From Lachnospiraceae bacterium (lineage in GTDB: Bacteria; Bacillota; Clostridia; Lachnospirales; Lachnospiraceae), in assembly GCA_009911035.1 (NCBI GenBank), contig QXWO01000049.1, positions 1 to 48,145 on the forward strand: a stretch of 48,145 nt of DNA. Direction: 5' to 3'. Positions 41,777-48,145 of the stretch are shown piece after piece. Both the position numbers and the translations under genes were made by a program. The notes below the pieces were generated by a model. The model did no database searches. It was not told where the DNA came from and was given only the letters and a program-made list of their open reading frames with translations. Numbering within the stretch: the first letter of the stretch is position 1; every line of letters starts with the position of its first letter.

Positions 41777-43507
41777 ATGGAATACGATAATATTAAGGAG
41801 GGGCATTTTCTGGAACGCCCGAACAGATTTATTGCCTATGTGGATATAGAAGGAAGAAAAGAGAAGGTCCATGTGAAAAACACAGGGAGATGCCGCGAGC
41901 TTCTGACAGAAAATGCACTGGTGTATCTGGATAAAAGCGGCCGTCCAGGCAGAAATACAGAATATGATCTGGTGGCGGTCAGAAAGGGAACACGGTTAAT
42001 AAATATGGACTCCCAGGCACCCAATAAAGCAGTACAGGAGTGGCTGTATACAGGAGAACTGTTCCCGAATATACGTACTCTTAAGCCGGAAACCCAATAC
42101 CGCAATTCCCGCTTTGATTTTTACGCGGAAACTCCGGATCATAAGATATTCATTGAGGTGAAAGGCGTTACACTGGAGCAGGATGGAATCGTGCTTTTTC
42201 CCGACGCCCCTTCGGACAGGGCAGTAAAGCATGTGGAAGAACTGATGGAGGCAGTAAAGGAAGGCTATGAGGCGTATATTATTCTGGTGATCCAGATGGA
42301 AGGGGTAAAATATTTCACACCTAATTGGGCTACCCAGCCGGAATTTGCCCGGGCGCTGCTAAAAGCAAGACAGGCAGGGGTTAGGATTCTTGCATATGAC
42401 TGTGCAGTGACGCCTGTTTCCATGAGGATTTATAATCCGGTGCCTGTGAAACTTACAAAGATAGAAGAAGCATCAGAGCCTTTGCTTGCCTGGTATGATA
42501 AGGGCAGGAGGATTCTCCCATGGAGGGAAGATGCAACCCCATACCATGTATGGATTTCGGAGATCATGCTCCAGCAGACTAGAGTGGAAGCGGTAAAATC
42601 TTATTATGACCGTTTTATGAAAGCATTGCCGGATATCAGACATTTAGCCGACGCAGACGAAGAGGAACTTTTAAAACTCTGGGAGGGCCTTGGATACTAC
42701 AACCGGGTCCGGAACCTGAAAAAGGCAGCTAAGATTATTATGGAAGAATATGGCGGTATGATGCCGGAAGAATTTGAGAAACTAATAAAGCTGCCGGGAA
42801 TAGGAAGTTACACGGCAGGTGCAGTCAGTTCTATTGCCTATGGGCAAAAGGCGCCGGCAGTGGACGGAAATGTACTTCGTGTGCTTACAAGGCTGTCAGG
42901 AGATGGACGGGATATACTTAGACAGTCGGTCCGCCGGGACATTGAACAGGAACTGTATTTAAGCATGCCAAAAGAAAGGCCGGGAGATTTTAACCAGGCG
43001 CTTATGGAACTGGGGGCAATGGTATGCATTCCTGCAGGGACACCCCATTGCGGCGGATGTCCGTGGGAGAAACTGTGCACTGCCCACAGCCAGCACAGAG
43101 AACTGGACTTCCCTTATAAAACGCCGAAAAAACCTAGGAAAATTGAGGAAAAGACAGTATTGGTCATACGGGATGCGAGCCGGGCAGCTTTGAAAAAGCG
43201 GCCCAAAAGCGGTCTTTTAGCAGGAATGTATGAATTCCCTTCTTTAGAAGGCCACTTATCTGAAAGACAGGTTCTTGATTATCTGAAAGAGGAAGGACTA
43301 TCAGTCTTAAGGATTGAACCGCTTTCCCCAAGCAAACATATATTTACCCATAAAGAATGGCATATGATCGGTTATGCGGTAAAAGTGGACGAACTGGCAG
43401 AAAAGAAGAACCAGAGCGGTATGATCTTTGCAGAGCCGGAAGATGTAAAAGAAAAATACCCTGTGCCTTCCGCATACAGCGCCTATCTTTATAAAATCTT
43501 AAGTTGA
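41777..43507 (+). CDS. Fusion of SfsA nuclease-like domain and MutY adenine DNA glycosylase
   Basis: This 576-residue protein has two complete enzymes in one frame. Residues 1 to about 228 are SfsA ('HFLERPNRFIAYVDIEGRKEKVHVKNTGRCRELL' … 'RFDFYAETPDHKIFIEVKGVTL', with the PD-D/ExK-like core). From about 233 it is MutY: E262 in 'WISEIMLQQTRVE', the hairpin 'LPGIGSYTAGAVSS', catalytic D363 in 'AVDGNVLRVLTR', and the [4Fe-4S] cysteines C417, C425, C428, C434. The E-D distance of 101 equals that of Bacillus MutY. A C-terminal Nudix-like domain for 8-oxoG recognition completes it. MutY removes adenine opposite 8-oxoguanine. Confidence 0.94.
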   Translation: MEYDNIKEGHFLERPNRFIAYVDIEGRKEKVHVKNTGRCRELLTENALVYLDKSGRPGRNTEYDLVAVRKGTRLINMDSQAPNKAVQEWLYTGELFPNIRTLKPETQYRNSRFDFYAETPDHKIFIEVKGVTLEQDGIVLFPDAPSDRAVKHVEELMEAVKEGYEAYIILVIQMEGVKYFTPNWATQPEFARALLKARQAGVRILAYDCAVTPVSMRIYNPVPVKLTKIEEASEPLLAWYDKGRRILPWREDATPYHVWISEIMLQQTRVEAVKSYYDRFMKALPDIRHLADADEEELLKLWEGLGYYNRVRNLKKAAKIIMEEYGGMMPEEFEKLIKLPGIGSYTAGAVSSIAYGQKAPAVDGNVLRVLTRLSGDGRDILRQSVRRDIEQELYLSMPKERPGDFNQALMELGAMVCIPAGTPHCGGCPWEKLCTAHSQHRELDFPYKTPKKPRKIEEKTVLVIRDASRAALKKRPKSGLLAGMYEFPSLEGHLSERQVLDYLKEEGLSVLRIEPLSPSKHIFTHKEWHMIGYAVKVDELAEKKNQSGMIFAEPEDVKEKYPVPSAYSAYLYKILS

Positions 43508-43573
43508 TTCTTTTTAAAGGAGTGTTTATGATAGGGGTATGAAAATTCTTTGGAAAGCAGGAGTAATTAGAAA

Positions 43574-44599
43574 ATGAAGCTTTTATCAATTACAGTGCCC
43601 TGTTATAATTCAGCGGCATATATGGAAAGGTGTGTGGATTCTCTTTTAAAGGGCGGAGAGGACGTGGAGATCATCATTGTGAATGACGGTTCTTCTGATG
43701 AAACACCAGCCATTGCTGACAGATATGCAAAAGAATATCCCACGATCATAAAGGCGGTGCATAAGGAAAACGGCGGTCATGGGTCTGCTGTTAATGCAGG
43801 AATAGACAGGGCGTCAGGGCTTTATTTTAAAGTAGTGGACAGCGATGACTGGGTAAAGGAAGAAGCGTATCTTAAAATTCTGGAAACCCTAAGGGAACTT
43901 ACAGGCGGCGAGAGAGTGCTGGATATGTTGATCAGCAACTTTGTATATGAAAAAACAGGAGAAAACAGACATAAAGTAATGCGGTTTAAACATGCGCTTC
44001 CAGTGGATGAGATGTTTACATGGGAAGATGTAAAACATTTTCATAAGGGACAGTATATTCTGATGCATTCGGTGATTTTCAGGACCAAACTTCTTAGGGA
44101 GTGCGGATTAAAGCTGCCGGACCATACTTTTTATGTGGACAATCTCTATGTATTTGAGCCCCTTCCTTTTGTAAGGAATATGTATTATCTGGATGTGAAT
44201 TTTTACCGTTACTATATTGGAAGGGAAGACCAGTCGGTAAACGAGGAGGTTATGATTGGCAGGATTGATCAGCAGATCACGGTCAATAAACTGATGATTG
44301 ACTATATGATAGAAAACAAAAGCAGAATTACTGCTTCTAAAAGAATGTACCAGTATATGGTCAGCTACCTGGATATTATCACTACCGTTTCCTCTATTCT
44401 GCTGATTCGTTCAAACACAAAAGAAAACCTTGTAAAGAAGAAAGAACTTTGGGATTATCTTAAGAAAAAGGACTGGATGCTGTACAGGAAGCTAAGATAT
44501 GGATTATTGGGACGCTGTATGAATCTTCCCGGCAGAAGCGGCAGAAAGATTTCTGTCGAGGGATATAAAATATGTCGTAGATTTTTTAATTTTAATTAG
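43574..44599 (+). CDS. Family 2 glycosyltransferase
   Basis: This 341-residue GT-A enzyme begins 'LLSITVPCYNSAAYMERCVDSLL', with 'VEIIIVNDGSSDETPAIADRYAKEYP', 'ENGGHGSAVNAGIDRASGLYFKVVDSDDW' giving the DxD site, and 'DHTFYVDNLYVFEPLP' in the acceptor region. There are no membrane segments. It is a stand-alone glycosyltransferase of the type that decorates lipids or cell-wall polymers; the nearby PAP2 phosphatase and diacylglycerol-kinase-like gene hint at lipid-linked substrates, though they are on the other strand. The ribosome binding site (AGGAG) is 12 bases from the ATG. Confidence 0.88.
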   Translation: MKLLSITVPCYNSAAYMERCVDSLLKGGEDVEIIIVNDGSSDETPAIADRYAKEYPTIIKAVHKENGGHGSAVNAGIDRASGLYFKVVDSDDWVKEEAYLKILETLRELTGGERVLDMLISNFVYEKTGENRHKVMRFKHALPVDEMFTWEDVKHFHKGQYILMHSVIFRTKLLRECGLKLPDHTFYVDNLYVFEPLPFVRNMYYLDVNFYRYYIGREDQSVNEEVMIGRIDQQITVNKLMIDYMIENKSRITASKRMYQYMVSYLDIITTVSSILLIRSNTKENLVKKKELWDYLKKKDWMLYRKLRYGLLGRCMNLPGRSGRKISVEGYKICRRFFNFN

Positions 44600-44639
44600 A
44601 AAGCTGTAAAGTATGCATTCATAGAAGATAAGACAACGG

Positions 44640-44703
44640 AGAGCACGCTCCGCGAACTATTCTTATTGATATAAGAATAGTTCGCGGAGCGTGTCATCGC
44701 TTG
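44640..44703. terminator. Perfect 23-bp palindrome made of two inverted repeat units
   Basis: The left arm 44644-44666 and right arm 44671-44693 are exact inverted copies around a TGAT loop. The right half plus its tail (ATAAGAATAGTTCGCGGAGC, then GTGTCATCGCTTGTT) is a copy of the dispersed repeat, and the left half is a partial inverted copy. It lies between convergent genes and would form a very stable hairpin on either strand, most likely a bidirectional terminator. Confidence 0.75.
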
Positions 44704-44736
44704 TTAAAATAATAAGGTGATTGGAGCTGTTTTATC

Positions 44737-45408
44737 TTACACCTGGCGTACCCTCTGGCGTTTCCAGCGATACCACTGGCAGTGCGCCACAATATCGGCC
44801 TGATATACAACAACATACATGGTTGCGGCCATCACGAAAGCCGTGAGAACATCAAACATGGAATGCTGTTTGATAAATACGGTCGAAAGTACGATGGAAA
44901 CGCATAGTATAAAGGAGCCAGACCGTATTGCCTTATTTTTTGCCAGCTTCTGGCTATGGACTACAGCCAGATGGGCACCGATGGAATTATACACATGGAT
45001 GCTGGGCCATAAGTTAGTAGGTGTATCCATATTGTACAGATGAGCCACAAGGCTGGAGAAAATATTGTCTCTTGGCATAATATAAGGCCGTAGATGATGT
45101 CCGTTGGGCCAGAGTGTGGATATAACCAGAAAGGCTGTCATTCCGGTAAACAGAAATACGCATGTTTTATAATATTCTTGCTTATTTTTGAAAAAGCAGT
45201 ATAAAACCACTATGGATACATACCCGAACCATAGAAAATAGGGGATTACAAACAGTTCACAGAAGGGGATCATGTCATCGATTTTCATATGGATAATAGT
45301 ATCAGGATGCACAACGGTTCTTTCCAGCCATGCGAACCAGACACAGTAAATAGCAGCATAAATAATAAGCGGTATAGCATGTTTATACCTTCCGTAGTAT
45401 TTTTTCAT
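44737..45408 (-). CDS. PAP2 family membrane phosphatase (AUR1-like)
   Basis: This 223-residue protein has about six membrane segments and the three PAP2 motifs: 'NGHHLRP', 'WPSIHVYNSIGAHLA' and 'STVFIKQHSMFDVLTA', which provide the phosphatase histidines. The middle motif is P-S-I-H rather than P-S-G-H, as in the AUR1-like PAP2 subgroup. It would act on a lipid phosphate or related phosphoester at the outer membrane face. The start at 45408 has GGAGG five bases upstream. The upstream lipid kinase gene on the same strand suggests a shared lipid theme. Confidence 0.9.
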   Translation of the reverse strand: MKKYYGRYKHAIPLIIYAAIYCVWFAWLERTVVHPDTIIHMKIDDMIPFCELFVIPYFLWFGYVSIVVLYCFFKNKQEYYKTCVFLFTGMTAFLVISTLWPNGHHLRPYIMPRDNIFSSLVAHLYNMDTPTNLWPSIHVYNSIGAHLAVVHSQKLAKNKAIRSGSFILCVSIVLSTVFIKQHSMFDVLTAFVMAATMYVVVYQADIVAHCQWYRWKRQRVRQV

Positions 45409-45553
45409 AATATCCTCCGTTTCAGCTCTGCCCGCTAATTCGGGCATAAGCACAAATTTGTCTGTAGAAATTTTTAACAGTACTTCCTATCTTTTAAAAA
45501 TGGCCTGCCGGGCAGACCTAATTCTAATCTATGATAAACGCAGTGTCAATTAT

Positions 45554-45593
45554 AACAAATGCTGCTGTACCTGACGGGCCGGCTTATTATAAT
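45554..45593 (-). repeat. Dispersed palindromic repeat unit overlapping the lipid kinase stop
   Basis: On the minus strand TTATAATAAGCCGGCCCGTC followed by AGGTACAGCAGCATTTGTT fits the family consensus. The lipid kinase's TAA stop (45587-45589) lies within its first bases. A shortened second unit (TTATAATTGACACTGCGTTTA) follows on the same strand. Confidence 0.6.
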
Positions 45594-46561
45594 AAAAATT
45601 GCAGTTTGTTCCGTTCGCAGGTCAGCGTAATGGAACTGCTTTTCATCGTTACTTCGCCATCAGTGTGCACCCATAAAGGAGAGGATGTTTCCAGATGGAC
45701 TTTGGATGCGGTATAATGGTCAATTCCATTAAAACGGTAATGATTCCCGGTAAAGGCTGTGGGCAGCGCTAAAAATGCAAGCCATTTGGGAATGTTTCCG
45801 ATACAGCATACGTCAATAAGGCCGTCATGATCATTGGCACTAGGACAGAATTTGAATCCTCCGCCCTCATACTGGTGAATCATGCTTGCAACAAATAAAA
45901 ATTTGGGCAGATATATGGGCTTTCTGTCGTCCAACGTAATCGTACAGGTAATTTTCCGGGCTTTAATTAGCTGCTTAAGGGCAATACTCAAGTAGGTCAG
46001 CTTGCCAAGCCCCATTTTATTTAAAATATTTTTAAAGGAGGAAGCAAGAGCTTCCTCACATACGGCGGCATCAAATCCAATGCCGCAGCTTACAGCAAAA
46101 TACCGTTTTGTAAAAATTTCACTGCTGTGCTGTCTGGAAAATTTCCCTGAAAACTGTTCATAGGTAAGGTAGCCTAAATCCATAAGCACAGGTTTCTGAC
46201 AGGACAAAATGCCGTCCAGAATTCGGACCGGATTCTTCGGCAGCCTTAGATCTCTTGCCATATCATTGCTGGAGCCGGTTGGAAGATATCCTATCAGCAC
46301 GCGGTTGAAGTCGGAAATGCCCTGCAATACCTCGTTCAGTGTTCCATCACCGCCAAGGACAATCAGTTTTATGACAGATTTAGAGTCGTTTTTTAATAAG
46401 GAAGCCGTTAACTTATGGGTCAGTCTGATGACATGCCCGGCCGCCTTGGAAAAAAATACTTTATATGCAATTTTTCTTTTATCCAGAACCGGCCGGATCT
46501 GGGACCAGATTCTGGCTCCCCGGCCGGACTTTGAAGCTGGATTAACAATTATGTAATACAT
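45587..46561 (-). CDS. Diacylglycerol kinase-like lipid kinase (YegS/DgkB family)
   Basis: This 324-residue soluble kinase has the catalytic domain signatures 'YYIIVNPASKSGRGARIW', 'KLIVLGGDGTLNEVLQGI' with the G-G-D-G-T site, and 'IGYLPTGSSNDMARDL'. The C-terminal beta-sandwich domain includes 'FLFVASMIHQYEGGGFKFCPSANDHDGLIDV'. It phosphorylates a lipid such as diacylglycerol or a related molecule; family members differ. A promoter-like TTTACT, 18-base spacer and TAAAAT with TG extension lies upstream on the minus strand (46591-46620). It precedes the PAP2 phosphatase gene. Confidence 0.92.
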   Translation of the reverse strand: MYYIIVNPASKSGRGARIWSQIRPVLDKRKIAYKVFFSKAAGHVIRLTHKLTASLLKNDSKSVIKLIVLGGDGTLNEVLQGISDFNRVLIGYLPTGSSNDMARDLRLPKNPVRILDGILSCQKPVLMDLGYLTYEQFSGKFSRQHSSEIFTKRYFAVSCGIGFDAAVCEEALASSFKNILNKMGLGKLTYLSIALKQLIKARKITCTITLDDRKPIYLPKFLFVASMIHQYEGGGFKFCPSANDHDGLIDVCCIGNIPKWLAFLALPTAFTGNHYRFNGIDHYTASKVHLETSSPLWVHTDGEVTMKSSSITLTCERNKLQFLL

Positions 46562-46648
46562 ATTTTTATCCCTTTGAAATCTTTCACTATTTTAACAGTA
46601 TTTTTATTATGAGTAAAGTTATTTTCATATATTCCGGAAATCTTAATG

Positions 46649-46678
46649 TTTACTTAAGATATTAGTCTATGCTATAAT
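46649..46678 (+). promoter_or_regulatory. glyA promoter with extended -10
   Basis: TTTACT (46649-46654), an 18-base spacer and TATAAT (46673-46678) with the TG extension at 46670-46671 lie about 60 bases before the glyA start. Confidence 0.65.
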
Positions 46679-46738
46679 ATTCAAAATTATTTGTCCAGCA
46701 CAATAAACAAAATCTATGATATAGCAGGAGGAAAAATC

Positions 46739-47977
46739 ATGTATTCACTTGATGAGGTAAAGCGTGTTGACCCGGAGGTCGCCCAGGCCATCGTAAACGA
46801 GCAGGAGCGGCAGAACAGCCATATTGAGCTGATTGCGTCTGAAAACTGGGTGAGCAAAGCTGTTATGGCGGCTATGGGAAGCCCTCTGACCAATAAATAT
46901 GCAGAAGGGTATCCGGGAAAGCGTTATTATGGAGGGTGCCAGTGTGTGGATGAGGTGGAAAATCTCGCTGTTTCAAGGGCAAAAGAACTGTTTGGCTGTG
47001 ATTATGCAAATGTCCAGCCCCACTCCGGTGCGCAGGCGAATCTGGCTGTACAGTTTGCCATCTGTGAACCTGGAGATGTGATTATGGGAATGAATCTTGA
47101 CCATGGCGGTCATCTGACCCATGGAAGCCCAGTAAACATTTCTGGAAAATATTTCCACATCGTTCCTTATGGAGTAAACGATGAGGGCTTCATTGATTAT
47201 GACAGGCTTAAGGAAATTGCATTGGAATGTAAACCTAAAATGATTATTGCAGGCGCTTCTGCATATGCGAGAACGATCGATTTTAAGAAATTCCGGGAAG
47301 TCGCCGACGAGGTGGACGCAGTATTAATGGTAGATATGGCCCACATTGCAGGACTGGTGGCAGCGGGTCTTCATCCAAGCCCGATTCCCTATGCAGATGT
47401 GGTGACAACTACTACCCATAAGACTTTGAGAGGCCCCAGAGGCGGACTTATTCTTGCCAATCAGGAAGCGGCAGATAAATATAATTTTAACAAAGCAGTG
47501 TTCCCGGGCATTCAGGGCGGCCCTCTGATGCATGTTATTGCAGCCAAGGCGGTCTGCTTCAAAGAAGCCTTGACAGAAGAATTTAAAGTTTACCAGAAGG
47601 GAATCGTGGACAATGCCCAGGCTCTTTGCAAAGGACTTATGAGTAGGGATATCAAGATAGTTTCAGGGGGCACGGATAATCATCTGATGCTGATGGATCT
47701 TACCACTTATGACCTTACAGGCAAGGCCGTGGAGAAAATGCTGGATGAAGCGCATATTACAGCCAACAAGAATACGATTCCAAACGACCCGAAATCACCT
47801 TTCGTTACCAGCGGTATCCGTCTTGGAACTCCGGCGGTCACATCCAGAGGCATGAACACAGAAGATATGGATATGATTGCAGAGGCAATTGCAATGATTG
47901 TCAAAGGAGGAGAGGAAAAGATTCCAGAGGCTAGAGCAATCGTGCAAAAACTGACAGACAAGTATCCGTTAGATTAA
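46739..47977 (+). CDS. glyA: Serine hydroxymethyltransferase
   Basis: This 412-residue PLP enzyme interconverts serine and glycine with tetrahydrofolate, the main source of one-carbon units. It has '[39 protein letters not shown]', '[12 protein letters not shown]', the PLP lysine K228 in '[14 protein letters not shown]' and '[16 protein letters not shown]'. The start at 46739 has AGGAGG seven bases upstream; the frame extends to 46691 without a comparable site. It is transcribed alone from its own promoter and closed by a strong terminator. Confidence 0.97.
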   Translation: MYSLDEVKRVDPEVAQAIVNEQERQNSHIELIASENWVSKAVMAAMGSPLTNKYAEGYPGKRYYGGCQCVDEVENLAVSRAKELFGCDYANVQPHSGAQANLAVQFAICEPGDVIMGMNLDHGGHLTHGSPVNISGKYFHIVPYGVNDEGFIDYDRLKEIALECKPKMIIAGASAYARTIDFKKFREVADEVDAVLMVDMAHIAGLVAAGLHPSPIPYADVVTTTTHKTLRGPRGGLILANQEAADKYNFNKAVFPGIQGGPLMHVIAAKAVCFKEALTEEFKVYQKGIVDNAQALCKGLMSRDIKIVSGGTDNHLMLMDLTTYDLTGKAVEKMLDEAHITANKNTIPNDPKSPFVTSGIRLGTPAVTSRGMNTEDMDMIAEAIAMIVKGGEEKIPEARAIVQKLTDKYPLD

Positions 47978-47993
47978 TTGCAGCTGAACAAGA

Positions 47994-48034
47994 AAGAAAC
48001 GCTGCTGCACTCTGCTGGCCGGCTCATTGTAATT
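47994..48034 (-). repeat. Dispersed palindromic repeat unit after glyA
   Basis: On the minus strand TTACAATGAGCCGGCCAGCA followed by GAGTGCAGCAGCGTTTCTT fits the family consensus. It lies 17 bases after the glyA stop in the opposite orientation to the gene. Confidence 0.55.
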
Positions 48035-48038
48035 AAAG

Positions 48039-48074
48039 ACAGCAGCCTGGGGAAATTCCCGGCTGCTGTTTTTT
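48039..48074 (+). terminator. glyA intrinsic terminator
   Basis: ACAGCAGCC (48039-48047) pairs with GGCTGCTGT (48061-48069), the stem is extended inward by a GGG/CCC segment, and a six-T run follows (48069-48074). The intron begins right after it. Confidence 0.88.
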
Positions 48075-48075
48075 G

Positions 48076-48145
48076 GTGTGCCCGGTGGGCACACGTTCTA
48101 ACGGGTGAAAGTCCCCAATCCGCCCGGCAGTGGGAAGGATACAGC
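48076..48145 (+). mobile_element. 5' end of a group II intron, IIC-type, cut by the window edge
   Basis: GTGTGCCCGGTGGGCACACG at 48076 begins with the conserved GTGYG start of group II introns and closely resembles the 5' end of the Oceanobacillus iheyensis IIC intron (GUGUGCCCGG…). The segment that follows (AACGGGTGAAAGTCCCC) matches the next part of domain I. The insertion point directly after the T-run of an intrinsic terminator is the preferred site of class IIC introns. The rest, including the reverse transcriptase gene if present, lies outside the window. Confidence 0.75.

Noticed and set aside
46691-46738. Longer glyA start at 46691
   Set aside because: The extension includes the perfect ribosome binding site for the ATG at 46739 and is not part of the conserved protein.
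1-48145. tRNA, rRNA or other known structural RNA genes
   Set aside because: I looked through the intergenic regions for cloverleaf ends, CCA tails and TTCGAAT-like T-loops and found none that fit.

Overview
The window looks like a chromosomal segment of a low-to-mid GC Clostridia-class Firmicute, most likely a Lachnospiraceae gut commensal. The evidence is the gene families (DUF4364, DUF5722, DUF3788, DUF6020-like, DUF1653, an SfsA-MutY fusion), the strong AGGAGG ribosome binding sites and the AT-rich sigma-A type promoters. It is mostly housekeeping DNA. I see no prophage, CRISPR array, rRNA or tRNA.

Layout. 1-4144: the end of a surface-polysaccharide region (truncated polymerase-like membrane protein, a decayed DUF6020-like gene, two convergent glycosyltransferases). 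4324-8949: a D,D-carboxypeptidase with an in-frame stop just upstream of its start, RarA, and a membrane-anchored DUF5722 glycosidase-like protein. 9088-11849 (minus): malic enzyme, a TIGR01212 radical SAM protein and DUF4364. 12131-13421: DegV and DUF1294. 13447-20574: arginine biosynthesis, with argG and DUF1294 diverging from argC-(YbaK-like)-(GNAT)-argJ-argB-argD across an intergenic region carrying a good ARG box over a promoter. 20639-22815: an orphan solute-binding protein and a DMT transporter with a structured leader. 23026-29245: comEA, a two-component system, a GerMN lipoprotein and comEC. 29435-32970: DUF3788, holA, yqeY, a double-Nudix protein and a broken coiled-coil gene. 33111-36212: a copper locus (two CsoR operators, csoR, copA with a C-terminal chaperone domain that has its own start site). 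36388-43507: a DUF362 ferredoxin protein, HD and HAD hydrolases, a 31-residue membrane peptide, DUF1653, a 5'-nucleotidase and an SfsA-MutY fusion. 43574-47977: a glycosyltransferase, a PAP2 phosphatase, a lipid kinase and glyA. The 5' end of a group IIC-type intron follows the glyA terminator and runs off the right edge.

The arg genes make up the cyclic acetyl route from glutamate to acetylornithine plus argininosuccinate synthase; argF and argH are not present here. comEA and comEC would supply DNA binding and membrane passage for uptake. The copper locus is a self-contained sense-and-export module.

The most unexpected structure lies between genes. A family of about 35-40 bp palindromic units (consensus near ATAAGCTGTCTCGCGGAGCG followed by TGGCAGCGTTTGTT) occurs at seven intergenic sites, often as tandem or inverted pairs and mostly just downstream of stop codons. 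A second repeat with the terminus AGCGTGTTTGAAAAT occurs at three sites, each abutting or overlapping a gene's stop codon.
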